A DNA stretch of 64,000 nt from Bacteroidota bacterium (lineage in GTDB: Bacteria; Bacteroidota; Bacteroidia; Chitinophagales; JADJOU01): positions 149,361-213,360 of the forward strand of contig JADJOU010000008.1 of NCBI GenBank assembly GCA_016713645.1, in the 5' to 3' direction. The translations under genes and the position numbers were made by a program. A model generated the notes under the pieces. It worked only from the letters and a program-made list of their open reading frames with translations, had not been told where the DNA came from and did no database searches. This document shows positions 16,199 to 26,552 of this stretch, piece by piece. How positions within the stretch are numbered: position 1 is the first letter of the stretch; the number at the start of each line of letters is the position of its first letter.

Positions 16199-18967
16199 TC
16201 AGCTGTTTAGCTTTTCCTTTAGGAATTGGGCGGTATAGGATTCTTTGACCTTTAGTATCCCCTGTGGCGGACCTTGGTAGAGCAAATTCCCCCCTAGATC
16301 TCCTCCTTTTGGCCCTAAATCAATCAGCCAATCCGCACTTTTAATCACTTCCATATTGTGCTCAATAATGACAATCGTATGGCCAATTTCTACCAAATCA
16401 TTCATCGCTTTCAGCAATTTCTTGATGTCGTAGAAATGCAAGCCAGTTGTCGGTTCATCGAAAATAAATAGGATGGGTTGATTGGTCGTCCCCTTTTGCA
16501 AATATGAGGCGAGCTTGACGCGCTGCGCTTCCCCGCCGCTCAAGGTGCTGCTGCTCTGTCCCAATTTGATATAGCCAAGCCCCACATCTTGTAGCGGTTT
16601 TATCCTATCTGCTATATTGGGTTTACTGCTGAAAAATTCAATCGATTCATCGACCGTCATGTCAAGAACCTCAAAAATATTCTTGTTGTTGAACTGAACT
16701 TCTAGTACCTCTTCTTTAAAGCGTTTTCCCTTGCAAGATTCACATTCCAATTCAACATCTGCTAGGAATTGCATTTCCACCAATTGCACCCCATCTCCTT
16801 TGCACGCTTCGCACCTTCCGCCTTCAACATTAAATGAAAATGCCTTGGGTTTCAATCCTTTGATTTTACTCGCTTGTAAATCCGCATATAAATCTCGGAT
16901 ATAATCATAGGCTTTAATATAGGTAATGGGATTGCTCCGTGAGCTTCTCCCGAGTGGATTTTGGTCGATAAGCTCAATGTCCTTTATTTTCTTGATATCT
17001 CCTTGGATGGCTTTAAAATTTCCTGGCTTTTCAGCAATCTGTCCCAATTCGCGCTTCAAGGCGGGATAGAGAATCTTTTTGATCAAAGTGGTCTTCCCAG
17101 ATCCTGATACACCTGAAACAGCGGTGATGCAATTCAAGGGAATTTTTACATCGATATTTTTTAAATTGTGATGCTGTGCTCCAATAATTTCAATCGACAT
17201 GATGGGTTTTCGGATGTGCTTGGGAATATCAATCGTCTCTTTCCCAGATAGAAATTGCCCCGTCAAACTCTTTTTGTCTTTGAGTATTTCTTTATAGGTT
17301 CCTTCGAAAACAATATTTCCTCCATGAACACCTGCATAGGGACCAATATCGATGATATGGTCAGCTCCTTTCATGATATCCTCTTCGTGTTCTACAATGA
17401 CAACGGTATTCCCGAGTTTTTGTAATTCTTTTAAAACCCCAATCAATCTCGCCGTATCTCTCGGATGTAGGCCAATGGAGGGTTCGTCTAAGATATAAAG
17501 TGAATTGGTCAGATTGCTGCCCAAACTTCTAGTGAGATTAATTCTTTGGCTTTCCCCACCTGATAAGGAATTGGAAAATCGATTGAGCGTGAGGTATCCC
17601 AAACCCACATCCATCATGAATTGAAGGCGATTTCTAATCTCAGTCAAAATCCTAATCGAAACTTGTTCTTGATATTTAGTCAACTTTATTGACTTAAAAT
17701 AAACCAATAGATCTTTGATGGGAATGTGCAACAATTCGCCGATGCTCTTATTGTCAATTTTTACATAATGCGCATCTTTTCGAACGCGCGAACCGAAACA
17801 ATCTGGACAGGTCGTGCGACCTTTATACCTAGAGAGCATCACGCGGTATTGAATTTTATAAGAATTGGATTCAACCATTTTGAAGAAATCACTGATTCCT
17901 TTTAGTCCCTTTGCTCCTTTCCACAAGAGCTCTTTTTCCTCCATATTCAATTCTGAATAGGGTCGGTGAATGGGAAAATCGAAATGCATGGATTTCAATA
18001 CAAAATCATCTAGCCATTCAGACATTTTTTCTCCTTTCCACGCCGCCACACAACCTTCACAGACAGAGAGGCTCTTATCTGGAATGATCAGGTCGGGGTC
18101 TAAGTCTAAAACAGTGCCATAACCCTCGCATCTCTTACATGCACCAAATGAATTGTTGAAATTGAATAAATGAATGGAGGGTTGTTCGAAACTCATCCCA
18201 TCGAGTTCAAATCGATTGTTGAAGTCTTTGGTTTTATTGCTCTCTTGCAGCCATATCGAACATTCCCCGAGGCTCTCGTCAAAGGCTGTTTGGACGCTAT
18301 CTCCAGCCCTCATCTGCATTTCTTCTGTATCTTCCCACACCAAACGATCAATCACGATATCGATGGACTTGTGTTTTTTCCCGATGAATTTTTTGTCGAC
18401 AAGCGCATCTTCAATTTTATATACTTCTCCATTGGAGACCACGCGTTGAAAGCCTTTTTGCTGAAGCAGTTCCAACTCTTGTTCTATTTTTTTTTGAATG
18501 GCGTGAGCGCAGAGAATAAAAATTTTATCGCCCTTTTTTTGCTTTTTTAAAAAATCAATGACATCTGTTACTTCGTCTTTTTTGACAATTGATCCAGAAA
18601 CCGGAGAATAGGTAATCCCAATGCGCGCATATAATAGACGCAAGTAATCATAGATCTCCGTAAGTGTTCCAACAGTTGATCGAGTCGTTGTCGTACTCAC
18701 TTTTTGTTCGATTGCAATTGCAGGACAAATGCCTTTGATATATTCTACATCGGGTTTATTTATTCTACTTAAGAATTGTCGCGCATAAGAAGATAGGCTT
18801 TCTACATATCTTCTCTGCCCTTCAGCGAAAAGGGTATCTATCGTTAATGAAGATTTTCCCGAGCCCGAAACGCCAGTTACAACAACCATTTTCCCGCGCG
18901 GAATCTCAACATCGATATTCTTTAAATTGTGTGTCTTAGCACCTTTTATTAAAATAGAATCACTCAT
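16199..18967 (-). CDS. uvrA: Excinuclease ABC subunit A
   Basis: 922 residues, near the family length (~940). UvrA finds DNA lesions for nucleotide excision repair and loads UvrB. Two ABC ATPase halves are visible: Walker A GVSGSGKSS (N-terminal) and GVSGSGKTT (C-terminal), signatures LSGGESQR and LSGGEAQRVKLA, and both Walker B strands (YILDEPSIGLHPRD, FIFDEPTTGLHFYD). The zinc modules are intact, including CEACKGDGVQ...CESCKGKR. Single gene; no SOS-type operator was recognised. Confidence 0.97.
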   Translation of the reverse strand: MSDSILIKGAKTHNLKNIDVEIPRGKMVVVTGVSGSGKSSLTIDTLFAEGQRRYVESLSSYARQFLSRINKPDVEYIKGICPAIAIEQKVSTTTTRSTVGTLTEIYDYLRLLYARIGITYSPVSGSIVKKDEVTDVIDFLKKQKKGDKIFILCAHAIQKKIEQELELLQQKGFQRVVSNGEVYKIEDALVDKKFIGKKHKSIDIVIDRLVWEDTEEMQMRAGDSVQTAFDESLGECSIWLQESNKTKDFNNRFELDGMSFEQPSIHLFNFNNSFGACKRCEGYGTVLDLDPDLIIPDKSLSVCEGCVAAWKGEKMSEWLDDFVLKSMHFDFPIHRPYSELNMEEKELLWKGAKGLKGISDFFKMVESNSYKIQYRVMLSRYKGRTTCPDCFGSRVRKDAHYVKIDNKSIGELLHIPIKDLLVYFKSIKLTKYQEQVSIRILTEIRNRLQFMMDVGLGYLTLNRFSNSLSGGESQRINLTRSLGSNLTNSLYILDEPSIGLHPRDTARLIGVLKELQKLGNTVVIVEHEEDIMKGADHIIDIGPYAGVHGGNIVFEGTYKEILKDKKSLTGQFLSGKETIDIPKHIRKPIMSIEIIGAQHHNLKNIDVKIPLNCITAVSGVSGSGKTTLIKKILYPALKRELGQIAEKPGNFKAIQGDIKKIKDIELIDQNPLGRSSRSNPITYIKAYDYIRDLYADLQASKIKGLKPKAFSFNVEGGRCEACKGDGVQLVEMQFLADVELECESCKGKRFKEEVLEVQFNNKNIFEVLDMTVDESIEFFSSKPNIADRIKPLQDVGLGYIKLGQSSSTLSGGEAQRVKLASYLQKGTTNQPILFIFDEPTTGLHFYDIKKLLKAMNDLVEIGHTIVIIEHNMEVIKSADWLIDLGPKGGDLGGNLLYQGPPQGILKVKESYTAQFLKEKLNS

Positions 18968-19026
18968 AACAGTCTCATAATACTCCAGCTGTCAACGCTT
19001 AAATTCTTGTTAAAGTTCCTTAATTG

Positions 19027-19058
19027 TTTGTTTCGACAAACGCATTCATATAACTTTA
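19027..19058 (+). promoter_or_regulatory. Candidate promoter of the ECF sigma factor gene
   Basis: TTTG (19027-19030), 20 bases, TAACTTTA (19051-19058): seven of eight -7 positions are compatible, the last base being A instead of G. It lies ~100 bases before the ATG. Confidence 0.4.
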
Positions 19059-19161
19059 CAAAAAGCAATTGACGCTTTTAGATTATTCTCAAATATATTT
19101 TATTTATGACCAAACTCTACTTTTTTTACGATTTCTCAGCAATAATTAAAAGTAGCATTTT

Positions 19162-19766
19162 ATGGCAGGTCAAACAGCAATCACAGACAATGAATTAGTT
19201 CACAGATTCATGAAAGGCGAGGAGTTTGTTTTAGAGCAACTTCTCCAAAGACATCAAGCCCGCATATACACATCCATCTTCGTCTTGATGAAAGACCGCG
19301 ATGATACAGATGATGTTTTTCAAGATACATTTTGCAAAGTTATCGAGCAGTTGAGACAAAAGAAATACGACGAGCGGGGAAAATTTCTTCCTTGGGTTTT
19401 GAGAATCGCCCACAACCTTTGCATGGATCGCTATCGCAAAGATAAAAAATGGGACATAATAAAAAATACCGAGGATACTCCCAATATCGCTGATTTAATG
19501 CCTGACAATGAACATAATGCGGAAGATAAAATGATTAAAAATGAATCTTGTGCGCTCGTGCTTCAATATTTGGATATTCTTCGGAAGAACAGCGAGAAGT
19601 CGTCGTGCTAAGGCATTTTTATGAATACACTTTTAAGGAAATTGCAACAATGACCAATGTAAATCTCGGAACTGCCCTTGGTAGAATGCGATATGCACTC
19701 ATCAATTTGAAGAGTTTAATGGAGAATAAAAAGACGCGCCTAAATAAAAAAAGCCCTAATCATTAA
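19162..19766 (+). CDS. ECF-type RNA polymerase sigma factor (sigma-70 family), interrupted by a one-base frameshift
   Basis: About 201 residues when joined. Region 2 is complete in the first frame (FVLEQLLQRHQARIYTSIF, DTDDVFQDTFCKVIEQL, KFLPWVLRIAHNLCMDRYRK). The frame then stops at 19611, while region 4 goes on in another frame (EEQREVVVLRHFYEYTFKEIA). Adding one base at the single C at 19582 gives LDILPEEQREVVVLRH, the exact family consensus, so one base is missing. It is followed by no anti-sigma gene; the next gene is on the other strand. Such sigma factors usually switch envelope or surface genes; targets here are unknown. Confidence 0.8.
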
Positions 19767-19872
19767 TATATACTAGAGATGGGTTGTTTATAGATTTCCT
19801 TTTTAGAGAATATATATTCTCTTGAATAAATTCAATTAAAAGGGAAGCGATAAAAGAGTAAAATAGAAATTC

Positions 19873-21627
19873 TTATTGTGCGAGTTTCCATTCGGCCAAA
19901 ACATAACCTGGCCTTGCAGAATATGCCTTGGTGATAAACCGCTTGCTAAATGCCATGCGTTCTTTAGGAGCATATAGGAAAATATAAGGCAGTTCTCTAT
20001 GCACTTTTTCTTGAAATTTTAAATAGATCGCATTGCGTTTTTTATCGTCTATTTCTGCGCGAATTTCTTCAATCATTTTATCGGATTCCTTATCCCCATA
20101 ACTCACATAGTTAGAGCCGCCCAATACAGCAGACGAAGTATGCCAAATTTGCTTGGGGTCTTCGGGTGTTGGATCTCCAACCCAAGCGCCACAATAGATT
20201 TCAAAATCGTGCTTATCCAAATCTTGGAGAAATACATTGAACTCTTTCGCGACAATATTTAATTCTATCCCAACTTTCTTCGCCTCTTCTTTCAACATCA
20301 AACCAATATTCTTGCGCGTTTCATTTCCGGAATTGTATTTATACTCCAATGTCAATTTTGTGGTGACACCATTGATTTTTTTATCTCTGAATCCATCTTC
20401 ATCAGTATCCTTCCATCCTGCCTCATCCAGCAATTTATTAGACTGCTCTGGATTGTATTCAAAGGGGATTAAGTTTTTATTGTAATAGTCTTTCGACGGG
20501 TGAACCATGCTCTCCACAGGCTCGGCTAAGCCATATACGAGGGTGTTGATGATTTGTGAGCGATTGATTATATGCGCCAAAGCCTCACGCATTTTAATAT
20601 CCTTTAGTTTGGGGTTAGAGAGATTTAATCCAATATAGAGATATTGATTTGAAGATGGCGTCTCGAGTTTAAGGGTTTCTTTGACTTTATCGCTTTTAGT
20701 AAATTCAGTAAAAATTTTGTATTCAATTCCCTTTGTACAATCGATATCGCCTTTTTTTATGGCAGTAGATGCGGTATTCCAATCATTGATTACCTTGTGA
20801 ATAATTTTTGTGGGATATGCTTCAAATCCATATGGCTTAGGATTTATACTGTCTCCCCACCATTTGTCTTTTCTTACAAAGTCGGTGCGTTGACCAGTTA
20901 TCCATTTGTCGAGCTGATAAGGTCCTGATCCTACAACAAATCCTTTCTCACGTTGAAATTTTTCTGAGTTAAAATTATCTGCAAACTTCTGTATGACCGG
21001 GTTTCCCTTCAATGCTGTTCGCTTATCAGAGGTATTCATATCGATAATATTGAATCCGCGCATGATTTGTGCAGAATCGTATATGTATTCTGGAAGCACC
21101 CAATACCCGCTGTATTCCTCAACTAAAATATATTTTTCTTTGGAGTACATGGTAATCTTTTTGGGATTCAAAGAATCGACCACAGCATTCCCCAACCAGT
21201 CGTAGTATGGTTTAATGTTTTCATTATTTGTTTGAGGATTCAATACACATTTAAAAGAGAATAAGACATCATAACCTGTAATAGGACTTCCATTGTCCCA
21301 TTTTGCTTCTGGTCTAATTTCATACTCGATTTTCATGCCGCCTTTAAATTCTCCAGAATTAATCGGTGTAATGATAGGCCTATCTTTAGCGATGATTCCA
21401 GTAAATTCGCCCGTTTCGTAATTGAGGTCGATCAACTTTTGAAACACCAATTGTTCTTGATAGGTAGCATCGGCAGAAGTTGAATTGTACGGCAATATCA
21501 TGTCGGCATCAGAAAGCATATGCACGACAATTTCACTCGATTTACTTGTTTTTTTATCCTTGTTTTTGCATGAGTGGATGAACAAAGTAGAAGCGAGCAA
21601 GGCTAAAGTTAAAATTTTTTGACGCAT
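19873..21627 (-). CDS. Peptide-binding lipoprotein of an ABC importer (SBP family 5)
   Basis: 584 residues. A lipoprotein signal is visible (LALLASTLFIHSC, acylated Cys ~20). The mature part follows family 5 solute-binding proteins (OppA/DppA/NikA type): ADATYQEQLVFQKLIDLNYETGEF, RPEAKWDNGSPITGYDVLFSFK, GSGPYQLDKW, LKDIKMREALAHIINRSQII and a C-terminal ELPYIFLYAPKERMAFSKRF. It binds oligopeptides or similar ligands. No permease or importer ATPase gene is adjacent; the neighbouring lptB serves lipopolysaccharide export. The intergenic gap to lptB is 38 bases, so it may be co-transcribed. Confidence 0.88.
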   Translation of the reverse strand: MRQKILTLALLASTLFIHSCKNKDKKTSKSSEIVVHMLSDADMILPYNSTSADATYQEQLVFQKLIDLNYETGEFTGIIAKDRPIITPINSGEFKGGMKIEYEIRPEAKWDNGSPITGYDVLFSFKCVLNPQTNNENIKPYYDWLGNAVVDSLNPKKITMYSKEKYILVEEYSGYWVLPEYIYDSAQIMRGFNIIDMNTSDKRTALKGNPVIQKFADNFNSEKFQREKGFVVGSGPYQLDKWITGQRTDFVRKDKWWGDSINPKPYGFEAYPTKIIHKVINDWNTASTAIKKGDIDCTKGIEYKIFTEFTKSDKVKETLKLETPSSNQYLYIGLNLSNPKLKDIKMREALAHIINRSQIINTLVYGLAEPVESMVHPSKDYYNKNLIPFEYNPEQSNKLLDEAGWKDTDEDGFRDKKINGVTTKLTLEYKYNSGNETRKNIGLMLKEEAKKVGIELNIVAKEFNVFLQDLDKHDFEIYCGAWVGDPTPEDPKQIWHTSSAVLGGSNYVSYGDKESDKMIEEIRAEIDDKKRNAIYLKFQEKVHRELPYIFLYAPKERMAFSKRFITKAYSARPGYVLAEWKLAQ

Positions 21628-21665
21628 GAATGGTTGGATTATGTTGACTAGTGAATGATGTTTTA

Positions 21666-22397
21666 TTAATGTGATTTTGAAAGCACGAAATTTTGTCCTA
21701 AGTATACCCGTCTAACTTGTTCGTCAGCGGCAAGCTCTTCGGCAGTTCCATCTTTCAGAATTTTCCCTTCAAAAAGCAGATAAGCTCTTTCGATGATGCT
21801 GAGCGTCTCTTGCACATTGTGGTCTGTGATCAATACCCCGATATTCTTTTCTTTTAGGCGAATAACAATTTTTTGAATGTCTTCCACGGCTATCGGGTCA
21901 ATGCCCGCAAATGGTTCGTCTAGCAAAATAAATTTAGGATCAACCGCCAATGCCCGCGCAATTTCTGTTCGCCTTCTCTCTCCACCACTCAATACATCTC
22001 CCATGCTTTTACGCACATGGCCCAGCCTGAATTCTTCTATCAAACTCTCTAGTTTTTTCTTCTGATCTTGTTTGGATAAGTCAGTCATTTCAAGCACAGA
22101 TGCAATATTATCCTCAATACTCATTTTTCTAAAAATAGATGCCTCTTGTGGCAGATAGCCGATGCCCAATTTGGCGCGCTTATACATGGGCAATTTGGTG
22201 ATTTCCTCATCGCCAAGAAATACCCTACCCTCTTCTGGTTGAATTAAGCCAACGGTCATGTAAAAGGTGGTCGTTTTACCTGCACCATTTGGACCAAGCA
22301 ATCCAACAATCTCTCCTTGGTTGAGATGAATGGAGACGTTATTGACAACTTTTCGTTTTTTATAGGATTTAATCAGGTTCTCTGCTCTTAATATCAT
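21666..22397 (-). CDS. lptB: Lipopolysaccharide export ATPase LptB
   Basis: 243 residues, normal length. LptB powers the LptBFG complex that extracts lipopolysaccharide from the inner membrane. Visible: Walker A GPNGAGKTTTFYM, the LptB-typical YLPQEASIFRKMS, signature LSGGERRRTEIARAL, Walker B ILLDEPFAGIDPIAV and H-loop LITDHNVQETL. There is no lptF/G beside it, which is usual in Bacteroidota. Confidence 0.95.
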   Translation of the reverse strand: MILRAENLIKSYKKRKVVNNVSIHLNQGEIVGLLGPNGAGKTTTFYMTVGLIQPEEGRVFLGDEEITKLPMYKRAKLGIGYLPQEASIFRKMSIEDNIASVLEMTDLSKQDQKKKLESLIEEFRLGHVRKSMGDVLSGGERRRTEIARALAVDPKFILLDEPFAGIDPIAVEDIQKIVIRLKEKNIGVLITDHNVQETLSIIERAYLLFEGKILKDGTAEELAADEQVRRVYLGQNFVLSKSH

Positions 22398-22488
22398 AGA
22401 TGAAAAATAAATTCAATGGTATTTGTCAATGTCTTGAGTGTATAAATATAGCTCGATATGGATTTGCTTCTAGTAATTTTTTAATTTA

Positions 22489-24375
22489 TTATTCCTCCAT
22501 GGTTTTTTTCCACCAATATTGGAATACAATCAAGGCCCATATTTGCGCATGCACCTCGCCGGGATTATTCGAAAAGAGTTTTTGTTTTAGCTCAGAAATT
22601 AACTGAGGGGAAAACAAGTTTTGTCTCGCGATAAAAGAACTAGATAGTAAATCATCCGTAATCATCGATTTTAATTCTGTTCTAAACCACTTCAATAAAG
22701 GGACTTCGAATCCGTGTTTGGGGCGATGAAAAATCTCTTCAGGAAGGAAGGATCTAAAGGTATCTTTCAATATTTTTTTGGTAATGCCATTTGCTATTTT
22801 GTATTCGACGGGCAGTGTAAAAGCAAAATCGATGATGGTATAATCTAAGAACGGTGCGCGAACTTCTAGGCTATTGGCCATGCTCATGCTATCGACTTTG
22901 ACCAGCATATCATTTTGCAAAACCAATTGCATGTCGGTATATAATTCATCATTTAAATTTCCGATTTCAGAAATATTTGACAAATAGAATTTTTTGCGCG
23001 ACTTGATGATAGATTGATCTAGTGGTTGAATTTGAATATTCCGCGCATAAGCATCATCAGATATGGAGCACCAACGCCAGTAGCGCTCTGCATTGGTCAA
23101 TTTAGCACCTATAGCGAATCGATTTGCTTGACGAATTTTATTTCCCAACCAAGAATTTCTAGACTGCGGCAAGTGCTGAAGAATAGGTTGAATGGCAGAT
23201 AAAGTCGAATTAAGAATGCCTTTATCTCTCGCTTTTAAACTGGCTTGATGTTTATTATACCCAGCAAATATTTCGTCTGCGCCATCTCCTGAAAGTGATA
23301 CCGTGACTTGTTTTCTAGTGTGCATCGATAAAATATGCACTGCCAATGCGGAGGAATCTGCAAAGGGTTCATCTATATATTCTAATACATCGTGCAAGTT
23401 GCCAAACAAATCCTGATTGCTCAAGCTAAAGACGGTATGATTAGTATTAAAATGTTTAGCAGTGAGGTTGGCATATTTTGTCTCATCAAAAAAGGGTTCA
23501 TCTTTAAAGCCTATTGAAAAGGTATTTAGATGTTTTACTTTTTGTGCAGCGATGCCAGAAACTATGGAAGAATCTATCCCGCCGCTGAGGAATGATCCCA
23601 ATGGGACATCAGCGACCATGCGCCTTTCAACTGCATCTTCAACCAGTTGGTGTAGTTTCTTTTTCGCATCATCGTATGAAATAGTTGAAGAATTCGTGAG
23701 CTGTTCTTTGGATATAGAATAGTATGGAGAAATGTTAAATTCGCCTTGTTTGATGAGTATGTAATGGCCTGGAAGCAATTTTTTAACGCCTTCAAAAACA
23801 CTATTCGGCGCGGGAATATAGTTGAGTTGGAAATACAACTGAATGGAGTACTGATCCAATTTTTTTTCAATCCCAAGGGGAATGAGTGCTTTTAGCTCTG
23901 AAGCAAATACAAATCTATCCGGGAGAGCACTATAAAACAAAGGCTTTTCGCCATATCGGTCGCGCGAGATAAACGTGGTTTTATTTGCCTTGTCGTAAAT
24001 GGCGAATGCCCAAAATCCATTGAGTTTGTTCAAAAAATCAGTGTGGTAATGCTTATATAATTTTAGCAGAACTTCAGTGTCAGAGTGGGTAGAAAATGTC
24101 TCTTGAAATTTGGTTTCTAACTCTAATTTTAGCTCTCTGAAATTGAATATTTCTCCATTGAATACAATCGTGAATTGACCGCTCACATCCACCATGGGCT
24201 GATGTGCTGCAGCAGAGGTGTCGATGATGGAAAGTCGCGCATGTCCCAGTGATACGTGATCTATTTGAATTTGTGATTGATGATCTGGTCCACGCTTATT
24301 CAGTTTTAGTAAACTTTCAGATAGATCGGGATTGCTTGAGTTAGAATATTGTATACTGCCTACGATGCCACACAT
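22489..24375 (-). CDS. asnB: Asparagine synthase (glutamine-hydrolysing)
   Basis: 628 residues. Class II glutaminase domain first (MCGIVGSI with Cys2 as nucleophile, RGPDHQ, LGHARLSIID, VFNGEIFNF, SDTEVLLKLY), then the ATP-pyrophosphatase synthetase domain with PP-loop SFLSGGIDSSIV (about residues 262-273), SLSGDGADEIFAGY and KVDSMSMANSLEVRAPFLD. It makes asparagine from aspartate, ATP and glutamine; related enzymes modify surface sugars, so a role in polysaccharide amidation cannot be excluded. A near-ideal promoter sits so close to the ATG that the mRNA may be leaderless. Confidence 0.9.
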   Translation of the reverse strand: MCGIVGSIQYSNSSNPDLSESLLKLNKRGPDHQSQIQIDHVSLGHARLSIIDTSAAAHQPMVDVSGQFTIVFNGEIFNFRELKLELETKFQETFSTHSDTEVLLKLYKHYHTDFLNKLNGFWAFAIYDKANKTTFISRDRYGEKPLFYSALPDRFVFASELKALIPLGIEKKLDQYSIQLYFQLNYIPAPNSVFEGVKKLLPGHYILIKQGEFNISPYYSISKEQLTNSSTISYDDAKKKLHQLVEDAVERRMVADVPLGSFLSGGIDSSIVSGIAAQKVKHLNTFSIGFKDEPFFDETKYANLTAKHFNTNHTVFSLSNQDLFGNLHDVLEYIDEPFADSSALAVHILSMHTRKQVTVSLSGDGADEIFAGYNKHQASLKARDKGILNSTLSAIQPILQHLPQSRNSWLGNKIRQANRFAIGAKLTNAERYWRWCSISDDAYARNIQIQPLDQSIIKSRKKFYLSNISEIGNLNDELYTDMQLVLQNDMLVKVDSMSMANSLEVRAPFLDYTIIDFAFTLPVEYKIANGITKKILKDTFRSFLPEEIFHRPKHGFEVPLLKWFRTELKSMITDDLLSSSFIARQNLFSPQLISELKQKLFSNNPGEVHAQIWALIVFQYWWKKTMEE

Positions 24376-24379
24376 ATGG

Positions 24380-24413
24380 CAAATTTAAAGGAATATATTC
24401 ATTCAGGCACAAA
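24380..24413 (-). promoter_or_regulatory. Bacteroidota-type promoter of asnB, possibly leaderless
   Basis: On the minus strand: TTTG (24410-24413), 22 bases, TAAATTTG (24380-24387). The -7 box ends only 4 bases before the asnB ATG (24375), so transcription would start at or next to the start codon. Confidence 0.55.
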
Positions 24414-24469
24414 ATATTCATAGAGAAATAGCAAAGTAAGCAAGTGCCGCTTGAAGCTTGAGCAGCTTT

Positions 24470-26320
24470 TTAACGCACAACTACTAATTTCTCCGTCATC
24501 CATTTATCGTTTTTCAAACAGCGAATAAAATACATGCCCACAGGATAGTTAGAGACATTGATTTGAATCCTTGTCTGTCCTGCAATTCCTATTTGCTCAA
24601 GAATCTTACCACTCATATCTGCTAGAAATAATTGCTCCGCAAGTTCTGGCAATTCAACCGTGCAATAGTCTGAAGTGGGATTGGGATAAACCCTCATTAC
24701 ATTTGTGACATCGAAAATTTGAAATGGATTCTCATTATTGATTTCAATGCTATCTGATTTAGCATATGAACCGCATGCGGGGATATAGGAGAATTGATAA
24801 AGCACGCGAGCTAAGAGGTCATTGACCAGTTCTACTTTAAAAGTGTCGGTTGTGGGAGCGAGGTGATCGCCGCCAATACCACTGTGATTTGTCAAGAATG
24901 TATACGTGCCATTGGTCCCCAAGGCAATGCATCTCATGAGGTATTCGGTGGATTTGTCTATGCCACTTGCTGAGAGGGGAATAATGCGAATGCCTTTTGC
25001 AGAAGCTTCTTGAATGAGGTCCTGCATTCGCTGTATAATTTCCTTATCTTGGTGAGGCGGGGCGTCTAAGACGAGGAAGATTATTCTCGCTCGGGCATTT
25101 TCCGACCAGTTTAAATCCCTTATTCCAACAGCTAGCGCTTCGTCAACAGCTTCGGGGAAATCACCGCCTCCACCAGCTGATTGCTCCTTGATAAAATCAG
25201 AAGTAGTCGATACATTGGCGGTAAAAGGGGAAATTTTAGTGAGGTATTCATCTCCGAAATCTTTGTAAAAAACACTGGAAGTGCGAATACTCAGCGTGCG
25301 GTCTTGGGTTTGAACTTTCTGAATGACATCTTGCATCTCCTCTTTTAAATATTGTATCTCATCGCCCATAGATCCTGTGGCATCCACGACAAAAGCGATA
25401 TCCATATTGTTGGAATAAGCACAAGGCGTTTTTATCTGTAGTGTATTGATTCCCTCTCTTAAGGGCTTTATTTTCTCGATGGTATAATTTTGTTTGTTAT
25501 GATGGATTACAATAGATGATGGATTTGGTTTTGAGCTATCGTGAATAAAGTTCGACCAGAGTTCTGCTTTCCCAGTATTGTCTGATTTAGAGCGCCATAT
25601 CACTTTTCCGCTTGGATCTTGAAGCAAGACAATCGCGTCGACGATGGGGTTTTGATTTGAATTGATCAATTGTACAACATAGCGCTCTCGAGGGTTTAAA
25701 TTCCATGTTTTTTGGTGTTGGCTCAATACTTCACTTGATATATCATGCCACAATTCCCACTTTTGAAAATCATTGATTTCGCCTGCTGTCAAAAGGCCAG
25801 GCTTGGGCAGCGGGGAACTTTTATCAGGGGAAGAAGGCAATGCAGTGCCATCTATCATTCTTTTTGAAGAGGGAATCTCATCCGCTCGCGCCCCACTCAA
25901 TTCCAGGGAACTTAACATTGGGCTAATTCCCGAAGGCGGAATAGCGGATGATTTTCTCATTTCAGAGCGCTCTGCTCGACGATGTTTGAATCCTGTCTTA
26001 TTATTCGACAAATTGATTTCCAATTGTTCGATATAAAATACCCGATAGGTGTTTCGATTAATATTGATTTTCTCTTTGAGAGTAGTGTATTGTTTATCTT
26101 GAATAGAAATAGTGTAAGTCCCTGATTTTAGCGTGATATTGAATTCGCCAAATCGGTTGGTCTGAATGGTTTTGGAAAATTTATTCCCTGTTATTTTTAC
26201 TTCGATATTCGAAAGGGTTGTTTGTGTGTTTTTAAGTCGAACAATCCCAAACAAATCGAAATTGGCAGCATGTGATAAATGAGATAATAGGGATATTGAG
26301 AGAAGTAGTAATAAGCGCAT
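24470..26320 (-). CDS. Secreted von Willebrand factor A domain protein with T9SS sorting domain
   Basis: 616 residues. Signal peptide (LLLLLSISLLSHLSHAA), then a CarboxypepD_reg-like beta-sandwich (~20-95), a Ser/Pro-rich linker (~115-175), a second beta-sandwich (~195-300), a vWA domain (~308-500) and a type A sorting domain (MRVYPNPTSDYCTVELPEL ... YPVGMYFIRCL ... KLVVVR). The metal-ion site is DATGSMG (the DxSxS motif with Thr in the second position) preceded by DIAFVV; the further acidic loop is VLDAPPHQD. Such proteins bind other proteins at the cell surface; partner unknown. It is divergent from the barrel/lipoprotein pair. Confidence 0.85.
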   Translation of the reverse strand: MRLLLLLSISLLSHLSHAANFDLFGIVRLKNTQTTLSNIEVKITGNKFSKTIQTNRFGEFNITLKSGTYTISIQDKQYTTLKEKININRNTYRVFYIEQLEINLSNNKTGFKHRRAERSEMRKSSAIPPSGISPMLSSLELSGARADEIPSSKRMIDGTALPSSPDKSSPLPKPGLLTAGEINDFQKWELWHDISSEVLSQHQKTWNLNPRERYVVQLINSNQNPIVDAIVLLQDPSGKVIWRSKSDNTGKAELWSNFIHDSSKPNPSSIVIHHNKQNYTIEKIKPLREGINTLQIKTPCAYSNNMDIAFVVDATGSMGDEIQYLKEEMQDVIQKVQTQDRTLSIRTSSVFYKDFGDEYLTKISPFTANVSTTSDFIKEQSAGGGGDFPEAVDEALAVGIRDLNWSENARARIIFLVLDAPPHQDKEIIQRMQDLIQEASAKGIRIIPLSASGIDKSTEYLMRCIALGTNGTYTFLTNHSGIGGDHLAPTTDTFKVELVNDLLARVLYQFSYIPACGSYAKSDSIEINNENPFQIFDVTNVMRVYPNPTSDYCTVELPELAEQLFLADMSGKILEQIGIAGQTRIQINVSNYPVGMYFIRCLKNDKWMTEKLVVVR

Positions 26321-26493
26321 ATTTATTTTTTGAACTAGAGTTTAAAAGTCTAGAGAATGCACATTTAATTTAGTGAAATTATGTTAATGGGAATTTCCCA
26401 AAGAGATTTTATTTGTGCATACGAAATATTCGATTGTCAAAATCGAAAGTAGGGACAAGTAATTTAACTTTATTTATTGGCAGGTTTTCTCTT

Positions 26494-26527
26494 TTTGGTG
26501 CAATTTTACGGATATTAAATACTTTTG
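26494..26527 (+). promoter_or_regulatory. Bacteroidota-type promoter of the barrel-lipoprotein operon
   Basis: TTTG (26494-26497), 22 bases, TACTTTTG (26520-26527), 25 bases before the ATG at 26553. The 232-base gap also holds a near-palindrome (CTAGAG..CTCTAG-like) at about 26335-26355 with no assigned role. Confidence 0.55.
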
Positions 26528-26552
26528 ACGCATATTTAATAAATTCTTATTT

